Source: Mariniblastus sp. (GTDB lineage: Bacteria; Planctomycetota; Planctomycetia; Pirellulales; Pirellulaceae). From it: DNA of 64,000 nt. Positions 44,568 through 53,152 of the stretch are shown piece after piece (positions within the stretch are counted from its first letter, which is position 1; each line of letters opens with the position of its first letter). The stretch lies in NCBI GenBank assembly GCA_028823415.1, contig JAPKBL010000005.1, positions 19,574-83,573 on the forward strand, given 5' to 3'. A program made the translations under genes and the position numbers. The notes under the pieces were generated by a model. The model made no database searches and was not told the origin of the DNA. It saw only the letters and a program-made list of their open reading frames with translations.

Positions 44568-45419
44568 ATGAAACCCTCTTTAACCGATCGAGCGTTGCCG
44601 GAGCAACTGCCTCCGTGGGGCGTTTTAGTTTTAGAGAGTCATCACAGTCCAAAATTCGTCATGGAATGGCGAACCCATCCGTTTGTCAAAATCGTTTATG
44701 TTTTGAGCGGACGTGGTACGTTCTTTCTTGGTAAAAAAGAACATTTTTTTGCTGAAGGCGATGTCGTCGTCGTCCCTCCAAAGACTCGCAATCGGATTAT
44801 TGACGACCCTGCTTGCGCTGCCAGTCTTTACGTCTGCTGCGTGGCACGAAGCGTACTGCGATTTGACGTTTCACTCGTCACGCAACTACCGTGTCGCGTT
44901 CTGCCTCGGGAGAGACAATTTGCACATCGGGTAGAATCGGTTGTGCGACGGATGGTTCACACTCAACAGTCGACGACAGGAATGCGTCCCATCGCGATGG
45001 TGACCGATGCCCTGAAACTGGTCCAGATGATCAGTGAAAAATCAAGAGAAACACAAAAATCAGAGAAGGGATCAGCGGATTATCGGCGACTCGTTCAACA
45101 GTACGTCGACTCGCTTCCCAATCGATTTTTCGAAGAGACTTCGATCGATGCGGCTGCCGACCAACTCGATATTCCACGCCGCACTTTCACGAAGCTGTTC
45201 GCTGAGATCGCAGGCGATACCTGGCTTCGGTATTTGCGTCGGTTAGCGATCGAACATGCCCAGCGTCGCTTACGTGGCACAGACATCCCTATTACTTCGA
45301 TTGCCTTCGAATGCGGGTTCAACGATCTCTCGACGTTCTACCGCCAATTTCAACGACACTGCGGGGTGTCACCGGGTGAGTACCGAGCATCTGCGGGCCT
45401 GAAAAACCGGACTAGCTAA
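44568..45419 (+). CDS. AraC-family transcriptional regulator
   Basis: A 283-residue regulator. The N-terminal half is a cupin-like sensor (VYVLSGRGTFFLGKKEHFFAEGDVVVVPP), and the C-terminal 100 residues hold the two helix-turn-helices of the AraC family, with the second marked by SIAFECGFNDLSTFYRQFQRHCGVSPGEYR. It diverges from the DapA/OYE operon with 133 bases between, the usual layout for a regulator of that operon, and should bind there as an inducer-dependent activator. The inducer is unknown and probably is the substrate or an intermediate of the operon. ATG at 44568 after CCTC. Confidence 0.85.
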   Translation: MKPSLTDRALPEQLPPWGVLVLESHHSPKFVMEWRTHPFVKIVYVLSGRGTFFLGKKEHFFAEGDVVVVPPKTRNRIIDDPACAASLYVCCVARSVLRFDVSLVTQLPCRVLPRERQFAHRVESVVRRMVHTQQSTTGMRPIAMVTDALKLVQMISEKSRETQKSEKGSADYRRLVQQYVDSLPNRFFEETSIDAAADQLDIPRRTFTKLFAEIAGDTWLRYLRRLAIEHAQRRLRGTDIPITSIAFECGFNDLSTFYRQFQRHCGVSPGEYRASAGLKNRTS

Positions 45420-45955
45420 GCAATTTTTGCAGTGTTTGGCGCTCGTATGGAAATCCGATGCTTAAGCCAGTGTCTCACGAACCGTGTCCCTTCTTGTAAC
45501 AGCCTACAGACAGAATCTAGAGACATCGAATTGACTTCTTCGAAATTGTTTCCCACAAATCTTTTGTCGTCTCGTGAATCTCCACAATGTCATGAGTGGG
45601 AGGAGGCAGGCTGAGTCACAAAATGGACGGGACGAATCTTTCCCGCCCTCTGGCCTACGATGAAGTTTTTTGTGTAACGTTCAGATCCGTCAGTAGGTGC
45701 TCCCCCTAAGGTTCGCGATTTTTCCACGCCCAATTAAGTGCCACGACGTGTAAATTTAATGAGAACCGATGTTTCAAATAAACTACGCGAACGAGAGTTT
45801 TTGCCCCAAAGCTTAAGTCGGAGGCAGTATGATTAAACTGACGCCAAAACTGAGAAACATTGCAATAAATAGAGCTCCATGCCTGCTGCGGAATTGCAAC
45901 CCCCTTCACTTATTGCGACAATTAGCTGATCGATCAGCGTCCTTAGGAACTCCTT
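45420..45955. other. Intergenic region with a 14-bp palindrome before the DUF1592 gene
   Basis: 536 bases between the AraC gene and the second DUF1592 gene. A perfect palindrome GCTGATCGATCAGC lies at 45925-45938, just upstream of the ribosome site (AGGA) and 17 bases before the GTG start; it may be an operator. A short plus-strand frame of 60 codons near 45432 and a minus-strand frame near 45706-45909 lack motifs and I do not call them genes. Confidence 0.5.
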
Positions 45956-48301
45956 GTGATTCGCCCATTTTTAAATACTTGTAGTTTTGTCGCAGTGCCT
46001 TGCCTGTTCGTGCTGGGGATGACGCTGGAGTGTTTCGCTCAGGACAAAGGGGATCACTCTTTTGAGGAAACCGTCAAACCGTTTTTGGTGAAGCATTGCT
46101 ACGACTGCCACTCGGGTGACGAAGCGGAAGCGGAGTTCGACGTGAAGGCGCTGACAGCGGACTTCTCGGTGGACGAAAATGCGAATCGCTGGATCGATGT
46201 GATGAATGCGTTGCAGTTCGGAGACATGCCGCCCCCCGGAGAGACTCAGCCCAAGTCGATTAAGAAAGCCAATGTGGTCGATTGGGTCTTCCAAAAAATG
46301 GCCGAGACGAATCGGTTCGAGGCTTATCAAAAGAAACTGCTGGCACCAGAATATGGCAATTGGGTGAATCACGAAAAACTTTTTTCCGGCGAGATTGACA
46401 CGCCACCGTTTTCGCCCGCGCGACTCTGGCGATTCAGCCCAGAGATTTTTGCATCCAAGGGATTTGGCGATGCGAAAAGCCCCTACACCTATTTGACTTC
46501 GGAATGGGGCATTCGAGATTATGCCGCAATGTCGATGGCAGATCAGAGCACGGTGCAGATGAAGATGGTCGTCGCCGATTCGTTCCTTGCCGAACGAGAA
46601 AAACGAGGCGAGTTCGCGGATTTCGGAAAGGATCAACCAAAGCTCGAGGAGCCGAAACTGCAGGGAGTGGTCCGCCGAGAGTTCCTGCGAGTGATCGGTC
46701 GCGAACCGACCGAAACTGAGCGGGAAAAATATCTATCGTTTCTCAAACAGAATATCAACATTGGCGGCCCTTTGGACGGACTCAAAACGACCATCAAGGC
46801 GATGTTCTTGAGTCCGGAATCGATCTATCGGATGGAGTTCGGATTGGGCGAGGTGGATGAGCACGGACGCCGACATTTGTCGCCCGATGAACTGGCCTAC
46901 GCGCTCGCCTACGCATTGACCAACCACGGCCCCGGCCGCAACCAATACATTCGCGAGGCGCTTGAAAAGGGAGAGCTAAAAACCAAGAAAGACGTGGCTC
47001 GACTCGTTCAACAACTGGTCGACGAACAGCTCACGACGGGACACTGGCATCGAAAAGATTTACCGCGAATCAGGCGATTCTTTGACGAGTTCTTCGGCTT
47101 TCATCGAGCCGGAACGGTGTTCAAAGATAACGAACGGCAGCGCGCCGAAAAGATTCGTCAATGGAATACGGAAATGCTGGTTTACGACGCGAGCCTGCTG
47201 ATCGAGCATGTATTGAAAAAGGACCAAGACGTCATCGCCGAGTTACTGACAACCAATGAGTATTTCATTGCGCATCCGGGTGACAACGCGTATGCCCGCG
47301 AGCGTTACGAAGAGAAATTGGCTGAGGTCACCGATCCCGGTTACATCGAAGCGGAGGTTGCCAAGCGTCGCGCGCAAATAAAACGGGACTTTAATTTTGA
47401 GGCGATGCCGGAGAAAGCCGAGCAGGCGTTGGAGGCGACGCGGAACGAGGCGACGAAAACGGTCGCTAATTTTACAACCGCCCTCGCGAAAGGAATCTAT
47501 TCGCATCCCAGTTTCCCTTACACGCAAAAGTCACGTGGCATCGGGGATCTGCTTTACATCGAACCTTACAATCTGCCGAGCAGCGGTCGCATCGACGAAC
47601 AGACGTGGGCCTGGCCTCTAGAGCAGCCGTTAGAGATGCCCAAAGAGCAACGGGCCGGTCTGTTGACGCATCCTGCCTGGTTGACCGCGCATTCACTGAA
47701 TGAAGACAACGATCCGATTCATCGCGGGATCTGGGTCTACAAACGGTTGCTGGCAGGTGTGCTCGGTGATATCCCACCGGATGTCGACGCGGTTGTACCA
47801 ATGGATCCCCACAAAACACTCAGAGAGCGGATGGAGCCGCTGCGGGCTGAGCGTTGCTGGAAGTGTCATCGCAAAATCAATCCGCTTGGCGAACCATTCG
47901 AAGTGTTCGACGATTGGGGCCGCTACCGAGTGCAATCTTATTTTGACGAGAACAAAGAAATCTACCTACGGCGCGACGGACAGTTCGACCGCAAGCTGAA
48001 GGAAGGCATGCTCACGACCCGCGCGATCGACGCCTCAGGTGAAATTCGATTTTCTGGTGATCCCGAAGTCGATGGGGAGGTCAAGGACGCGATCGAGATG
48101 ATGCATCGATTAGGAAATTCGAACCGCGCACGCCAGTCGTTCATCCGGCATTTGTTCCGCTATTTTATGGGGCGGAATGAAATGCTGAGTGATTCAAGAA
48201 CCTTGCTCGAAGCCGAGCAGGCTTACCTCAACAGTGGCGGAAGCTTCAAATCGCTGGTCGTCTCGTTGTTAAGTTCCGATTCGTTTTTATATCGACGCTA
48301 A
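45956..48301 (+). CDS. DUF1592-family planctomycete cytochrome, short form
   Basis: A 781-residue secreted protein with a signal peptide (1-28), a PSD1-type heme site CYDCH at 48-52, an N-terminal region with no recognisable DUF1587 motif, DUF1595/DUF1592 (about 225-400, MFLSPESIYRMEF), a long helical stretch (about 440-520), DUF1588 with CWKCH near 634, and DUF1585 at the end (FIRHLFRYFMGRNEML, VSLLSSDSFLYRR). It is the compact form of the family and lacks the duplicated sandwich modules of the 34.7 kb relative. The start is the GTG at 45956, with AGGA eight bases upstream. It precedes the DUF1552 gene by 31 bases. Electron transfer at the cell surface is inferred. Confidence 0.85.
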   Translation: MIRPFLNTCSFVAVPCLFVLGMTLECFAQDKGDHSFEETVKPFLVKHCYDCHSGDEAEAEFDVKALTADFSVDENANRWIDVMNALQFGDMPPPGETQPKSIKKANVVDWVFQKMAETNRFEAYQKKLLAPEYGNWVNHEKLFSGEIDTPPFSPARLWRFSPEIFASKGFGDAKSPYTYLTSEWGIRDYAAMSMADQSTVQMKMVVADSFLAEREKRGEFADFGKDQPKLEEPKLQGVVRREFLRVIGREPTETEREKYLSFLKQNINIGGPLDGLKTTIKAMFLSPESIYRMEFGLGEVDEHGRRHLSPDELAYALAYALTNHGPGRNQYIREALEKGELKTKKDVARLVQQLVDEQLTTGHWHRKDLPRIRRFFDEFFGFHRAGTVFKDNERQRAEKIRQWNTEMLVYDASLLIEHVLKKDQDVIAELLTTNEYFIAHPGDNAYARERYEEKLAEVTDPGYIEAEVAKRRAQIKRDFNFEAMPEKAEQALEATRNEATKTVANFTTALAKGIYSHPSFPYTQKSRGIGDLLYIEPYNLPSSGRIDEQTWAWPLEQPLEMPKEQRAGLLTHPAWLTAHSLNEDNDPIHRGIWVYKRLLAGVLGDIPPDVDAVVPMDPHKTLRERMEPLRAERCWKCHRKINPLGEPFEVFDDWGRYRVQSYFDENKEIYLRRDGQFDRKLKEGMLTTRAIDASGEIRFSGDPEVDGEVKDAIEMMHRLGNSNRARQSFIRHLFRYFMGRNEMLSDSRTLLEAEQAYLNSGGSFKSLVVSLLSSDSFLYRR

Positions 48302-48332
48302 AATCAGATCCATCAAACGCAGGAAATTTCCA

Positions 48333-49763
48333 ATGTTAATCACACGACGACGCGCGATTCAGGATCTCTCGATTGGCGGAATGTCTCTCGCCATGGCCTC
48401 CTGTTTGCGGTCGATTCAGGCACACGCAGCGGGAAACGAAGAGACGCTGCCCAAGCGATTCGTCTTCGTGGTCAAATCCTCCGGTATCGATAAATTCAAT
48501 CTCGTTCCCGATGGCCTCGAAAATCACTTCATTCATCCAGATGACGGCAAGAAGCTCGGCAATCGAGGGCGGCGCCCCGGGCCGCTCGTTGATGTTTCGC
48601 TGGCAGACCGCAAGCTGCCCGAAAAACTGGCTGTGCTGGACAGTTTCAAAGACCGCCTGACCATCCTGCAGAGTCTCTCCGGCGTGGGTTTTAGAGGAAA
48701 TCATACCAAAGGGTTTGGGACTCTTTCGCTTCACGATTCTGAAACAGTCGCCGTTGCACCAACGCTGGATTGTCTACTCGGGCAACATCTCTCCAGCGGA
48801 CCCTATCCGATGTATGGGATGGCGATGAACGGGAAATTGCTTGGGAATGACAAGCCGGGAGACACCTACTGTTATCCAAACCTTTCAGCTTACGGCGCTG
48901 CAAAACCGGTCGCCTATCAGGCTTCGCCGCGCAAAGCATTTCTTGAACTTTTTGGCGCAGCGGTCGCAACCCCGGCTCAACTGGAAAAGAAACTCGCCCT
49001 CAATGGCAATCTTATGGATTTCTTGACCGAGGATGCGCGGCGTGTCGAGAAACAACTATCCGGAGACGACAAAGAACGATTCGATCTTTATATGGATTCG
49101 TTTAATTCGCTGCGGAAGATCGAAAAAAAGAAAGCGGCGCTGATGGATCGAATCCAAAAGCACGCGCCGGAACTGACGGATCGCTATGAATCCATCGCGC
49201 CCTCGGCACGCATCGAATCGCACTTTGAAATTGCCTCGGCCGCACTGATTTCTGGACTGACGAACGTGGTCACGCTGCGCCCGGATACGCTGGGCGTAAA
49301 GTATTCGGAGCTTGGCCTTTCAGATCATGTCCACGCGCTCGGCCACCTCGGAGACAACGCCGCCTCCAACGGATGGACTGGTCATCAAGCCCGCATGGAA
49401 ATCGAAAAGTTGCATCTGAAAGAGATCGCAAACATGGCCAAAAAGTTCGACAGCATCCCCGAAGGAGATGGAACGATGCTCGACAACACCATGATCGTCT
49501 ATATGTCTTGCTCTTCCGGTGACCATCATTGCGACGGATACGACTGGCCGTTCGTTCTGTTGGGTGGAATGGGCAAGAAACTGAAGATGGGACGCTACAT
49601 CGAGTATCCCAAATATGGCACCAAGGGCCATCGGACGGTTGGCAACCTTTACCTTTCTCTGATTCAGTCGGCCGGGTTGGAAACGCCTAATACGTTTGGC
49701 CAAATGGACTCCAATCTGAAACATCTCGATTTGAAGGGACCGCTGGAGGAATTGATGTCATAA
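48333..49763 (+). CDS. DUF1552 family protein, Tat-like signal
   Basis: A 476-residue DUF1552 protein. The N-terminus MLITRRRAIQDLSIGGMSLAMAS is a Tat-like signal (RRR at 5-7 before a hydrophobic stretch). The family traits RFVFVVKSSGIDKFNLVP, a helical middle and a C-terminal SLIQSAGLETPNTFGQ are present, and MDSFNSLRKIEKKK is a coiled coil. It forms a pair with the DUF1592 cytochrome 31 bases upstream, the reverse order of the pair at 34.7-40.2 kb. AGGAAA precedes the ATG. The function of the pair is unproven. Confidence 0.85.
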   Translation: MLITRRRAIQDLSIGGMSLAMASCLRSIQAHAAGNEETLPKRFVFVVKSSGIDKFNLVPDGLENHFIHPDDGKKLGNRGRRPGPLVDVSLADRKLPEKLAVLDSFKDRLTILQSLSGVGFRGNHTKGFGTLSLHDSETVAVAPTLDCLLGQHLSSGPYPMYGMAMNGKLLGNDKPGDTYCYPNLSAYGAAKPVAYQASPRKAFLELFGAAVATPAQLEKKLALNGNLMDFLTEDARRVEKQLSGDDKERFDLYMDSFNSLRKIEKKKAALMDRIQKHAPELTDRYESIAPSARIESHFEIASAALISGLTNVVTLRPDTLGVKYSELGLSDHVHALGHLGDNAASNGWTGHQARMEIEKLHLKEIANMAKKFDSIPEGDGTMLDNTMIVYMSCSSGDHHCDGYDWPFVLLGGMGKKLKMGRYIEYPKYGTKGHRTVGNLYLSLIQSAGLETPNTFGQMDSNLKHLDLKGPLEELMS

Positions 49764-50089
49764 AATGGTTGGCCTTTTCTTGTCCCCGAATTTTACGGCG
49801 GTCGTTATGGCGGTCGTTATGGCGGTCGTTACGGCGACCGGACCGTGAATGCTGGAAGTAAAAAAGGCAGGCCGATGCCGAGTCACGCTCTGGCAGTATC
49901 CCCAAGAAGCAAACTAACCCGTGATTGTGGTACGGGCTAAGATCGAGATGGCGGGCAAGATCGATGAGTTGCTCGTCAAACGAGAAAGTAGGGGAGAAGT
50001 TGTTGAAATGAATCTCCTTGCCGGGCCAACTAACTTAACCCCACTACGGTACAATTCTCTTCTGCGAACTTCACATTCAATGGAACGTC
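49764..50089. other. Gap with a 12-bp tandem repeat, no gene
   Basis: 326 bases between the DUF1552 gene and the GH43/GH117-like gene. The unit GGCGGTCGTTAT occurs three times in a row (49797-49832, the third with C for the last T). The rest is ordinary non-coding sequence with a ribosome site GGAA just ahead of the next start. I see no RNA or promoter boxes of note. Confidence 0.6.
49797..49832. repeat. 12-base tandem repeat, three copies
   Basis: GGCGGTCGTTAT at 49797-49808 and 49809-49820, then GGCGGTCGTTAC at 49821-49832. It lies 33 bases after the DUF1552 stop, and reads as a slippage-type expansion of a GGCGGTCGT core. Confidence 0.9.
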
Positions 50090-51610
50090 ATGAAAACATC
50101 CACCTTTACAATCGCGCTACTGATAATCGCTTGCGGCGTTCATTTCGCCGCCGCTCAAGACTCCTGGGTCATCGATAGCCAGGCCGAATGGGAGAAGAAC
50201 ACAAGTGATCAAGCGAATCTGGAAATCAAAGATGGAGTCGCCGCCCCAACGGGCAAGTCCGCGACTTTCCGAAGTACTTTGCAAACCTTCCAAGAAAAAC
50301 GCTCCGCCAAATCGATCGTTTTCGATCAGTCGACGGTCTGGCAGAACTGGGAACCAGTAAAGAACATTGGCCCATCAAATTTGGCAGATGCGCCGGTCAC
50401 GTTGGCACTGGGCCCAAATAACTATTGGATCTTCGGGCGATACGGCTCCGGTCAGAAAAGGAAAAAAGGCCAGAAACCTCAAGATCTAGCGTCATTCACT
50501 CCCAAGCCTAAAAAGCTGGATGGCTTTGATGTCGCTCTGCAAACGACAAGGTTTCCTAACCAATACAACGCACCGGGCGGACTGAACAAGGGCAGGGGTG
50601 GCTATCACGCATGGCAAAGTCGTGACATGGTTAACTGGGTGCATCACGGCCCCGTCACCGAGGGCTTTTCCAAATGGGTCACGTCGGCGGAATTCGCCGA
50701 TGGCAAAGCTTTCATCTATTACGACTTTCCCAACGACCAGGATCCACACGTCTACGTTGATGATGATCTGACCGACGGTGTTCCAGGAAAAAATATGGGC
50801 AAGGCGGTGGAAGATCCTTCGCATGGATCAGATGCTGGATTCATTCGTGATCTCGACGGCAAGTTTCACGTGATCTACGAAGACTGGTCGCCGATCAATG
50901 CGAGCAAGCGATCCTGGGATTCGCCTTTGGCGGGGCACGCTATCAGCGATGATGGGATCAAGTTCAACAAGATCCTGCCTCCGGCCGTCGACGCGCGCAC
51001 CAATCCCACGGGCAAGATCGGGACTTACAAACACCCGCACTGGGCCAAAGAGGATCCCAAGAACTACAAAACCAACGTCGCCGAATATGAAATACACGAA
51101 CCGATTCAAAAGGCGTTTGGCGATTGGGCGGCGATCAGCATCGGTGGTCAATACTATCTGTTTGCGGACTATGACCCCGAGCACGGCAAGCCGATGAGCG
51201 TCGCTTGGTTCACTTCGCCAAGTTTGAATGAACAGTTCAAGTTTTGTGACAGCATCGGCAAAGGACATCCGGATCCGGACATTTGTTTCGCCGAAGGTCG
51301 CTTTTACCTGGTCACCCAGCAGGCGATTGACTACACCAGTCCCGGCCCCTGGGTTGAAAAAGTGGAAGCCCGCGTCGGAGTCGACACAAACAACAACGGC
51401 AGCATTGACCATTGGAGCCAATGGCAGGCTGTGAAAGAATCGTACGACCACAAACCAGGCTTTGCAAAACAGATCACCAAGGCGCCGGCCTCATTGGACC
51501 TTTCGAAAATGCCGGAAGGATTCGGATTCCAGTTTGAAGTCAAAATGACGGATACGACCGAAAACAAATCCAAGCCGATGCTGGAGAAGGTCACGCTGAA
51601 GTTCAAATGA
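50090..51610 (+). CDS. Secreted five-bladed beta-propeller glycoside hydrolase (GH43/GH117-like)
   Basis: A 506-residue secreted protein, signal peptide 1-21. The sequence alternates short beta strands and Asp/Trp motifs typical of five-bladed propeller glycosidases: WIFGRYGSG, GGYHAWQSRDMVNWVHHGPV, YVDDDL, DLDGKFHVIYEDWSP, GQYYLFADYDPE and EGRFYLVTQQAID. Families GH43, GH62 and GH117 share this pattern and remove arabinose, xylose or anhydrogalactose residues; GH117 would fit the GH86-like agarase relative in this window. I cannot assign the exact family or the catalytic acids from reading alone. ATG 50090 with GGAA upstream. It stands alone between two minus/plus clusters. Confidence 0.6.
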   Translation: MKTSTFTIALLIIACGVHFAAAQDSWVIDSQAEWEKNTSDQANLEIKDGVAAPTGKSATFRSTLQTFQEKRSAKSIVFDQSTVWQNWEPVKNIGPSNLADAPVTLALGPNNYWIFGRYGSGQKRKKGQKPQDLASFTPKPKKLDGFDVALQTTRFPNQYNAPGGLNKGRGGYHAWQSRDMVNWVHHGPVTEGFSKWVTSAEFADGKAFIYYDFPNDQDPHVYVDDDLTDGVPGKNMGKAVEDPSHGSDAGFIRDLDGKFHVIYEDWSPINASKRSWDSPLAGHAISDDGIKFNKILPPAVDARTNPTGKIGTYKHPHWAKEDPKNYKTNVAEYEIHEPIQKAFGDWAAISIGGQYYLFADYDPEHGKPMSVAWFTSPSLNEQFKFCDSIGKGHPDPDICFAEGRFYLVTQQAIDYTSPGPWVEKVEARVGVDTNNNGSIDHWSQWQAVKESYDHKPGFAKQITKAPASLDLSKMPEGFGFQFEVKMTDTTENKSKPMLEKVTLKFK

Positions 51611-51700
51611 TGTCACTTCGTGGATGGTGCAGCATTTGAAAACAGGTTGGTTAGATTCGAGAAACAACAGAATGCCAAAGCGGTACTTGACCCCTTTTTT

Positions 51701-52999
51701 TTATTCGATTTCCCAACGATTGATGAGGATTCGCTTCTGTTGTTGTTTCTGCGTTCGAGGTTCCACTCCGGATCGTCTCGGATTTTCTAGCCAGACGACG
51801 TTATCGCTTTCGGCACCGGCGACGACCAAATCGAGATCGCCGTCACCATCGATATCTGCCGCTTGCATATCGTATGCCGATTGCTTGCGATGGATGACAT
51901 GCGTGGTGAAGCGGCCTTCGCCGTTGTTCTCAAACCAGCAGGCCAGGAAGTCTGTGCGTGAAACAGCTGCGGCATCGACATCGCCGTCTCCGTCCAAATC
52001 GGCAGCAATCAGGCAATGGGTGTCTCGCATCGTGGCGTTGATGGTGTGTCGTTTCCAGTGGGGTGCCTGAAACCAGTAGACGCCGCGTCCATGGCCCATC
52101 GAAGCGATGAAGTCAAGCTGCTTGTCACCATTGAGGTCGGCTGCATGGATGTGGGTTGCGCCAATCTGGCCGTCGGCGATGAGGTGCTTCTTCCAGAGAT
52201 CACTTCGCTTTTCAGGCGCCTCCCACCAAGCGAACCAGTCGCCTCCACGAAGCGACACGCCACTTGAAGCCACTGCCACGTCAGGGCGGCCATCGGCGTT
52301 GAAGTCGCCCGAGGTAAAGTAATGGGGCCGACCTGGTGCATCGCCTTGACCCAGAACGTTTAGTCGCCATCGATCATAAGGGTTTTTGGCAACCTGGTAC
52401 CAGAGAATGGACTGCGGCAGTGGCCCATCGCGGTGCGCACTATTGGTCACCATGTCGAGTCGGCCATCGCCGTCGAGGTCTTTCAGTAGAATGCCGTGTA
52501 CGCCATCGGGTCGGTCATCGATGACGTGGAAAGGCCACGGTTGCGTGGCCGGCTGATCAGGACACTCCAGCCAGAAAAGCCGCCCCGGAGAGTACTGGCC
52601 TGCCACATAGTCGAGGTCTCCGTCCTCGTCGACATCCATCGCTCCGCTCGCATAAACGCGAATGCCACGTGTTTTCTCGACCTCGACTGACTTCCAATCC
52701 GGAGCAACCAACAGGATGGTCGCATCGGCCTTGTTTGCCATCACATCAGTCAGTCCATCGCCGGTGAAGTCGGCAGCGACAACGTTGTAGCATTTCTTGA
52801 CCGAGAGAATCACGTGCTTGCGCCAGCCCTCTGAGGCCGTTGACCGTGGTTTGCTAGTGGCGATGTTCGCGGTGAAGGTCCGATCTGCCTCACTGGCAAA
52901 CGCGACGTCGTCGTCCCCGCGACCCACCATCGACATGGCACTTGCTGTCCAACCGACCACGACACACAACAAAACGGCGATCGGTCTGCGAGTTATCAT
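51701..52999 (-). CDS. FG-GAP/VCBS-repeat secreted protein
   Basis: A 432-residue secreted protein with a signal peptide (1-22) and a seven-bladed propeller of FG-GAP/VCBS repeats. Each blade has an Asp-rich calcium loop: DFTGDGLTDVMANK, DVDEDGDLDYVAGQ, DLDGDGRLDMVTNS, DFNADGRPDVAVAS, DLNGDKQLDFIASM, DLDGDGDVDAAAVS and DIDGDGDLDLVVAG. Such propellers bind ligands or partner proteins at the cell surface; no catalytic residues are seen. The ATG at 52999 begins the signal; an upstream frame of 20 residues is less likely. It converges with the GH43/GH117-like gene and lies downstream of the G8-domain gene on the same strand (153 bases), so a surface role with it is possible. Confidence 0.8.
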   Translation of the reverse strand: MITRRPIAVLLCVVVGWTASAMSMVGRGDDDVAFASEADRTFTANIATSKPRSTASEGWRKHVILSVKKCYNVVAADFTGDGLTDVMANKADATILLVAPDWKSVEVEKTRGIRVYASGAMDVDEDGDLDYVAGQYSPGRLFWLECPDQPATQPWPFHVIDDRPDGVHGILLKDLDGDGRLDMVTNSAHRDGPLPQSILWYQVAKNPYDRWRLNVLGQGDAPGRPHYFTSGDFNADGRPDVAVASSGVSLRGGDWFAWWEAPEKRSDLWKKHLIADGQIGATHIHAADLNGDKQLDFIASMGHGRGVYWFQAPHWKRHTINATMRDTHCLIAADLDGDGDVDAAAVSRTDFLACWFENNGEGRFTTHVIHRKQSAYDMQAADIDGDGDLDLVVAGAESDNVVWLENPRRSGVEPRTQKQQQKRILINRWEIE

Positions 53000-53152
53000 G
53001 CGATGCAAACTCCAATCCCTAAACACCTCATCGGCGTGGCCTTGCCCGAAGGCGTCCACGCAAATCGTGAAGTTGGTGACCGATACTCCGAGTGAATGTT
53101 CGTTGAGAAGGGGACGTCTGTTTGTGCGCAGAAAAAAATCATGTTGGTCAAG

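Noticed and set aside
45971..46636. 221-codon antisense frame opposite the second DUF1592 gene
   Set aside because: The opposite strand has cytochrome motifs (CYDCH); this frame has none.
49797..49832. Short tandem repeat considered as a CRISPR array
   Set aside because: The unit is only 12 bases and has no spacers; it is a simple repeat.
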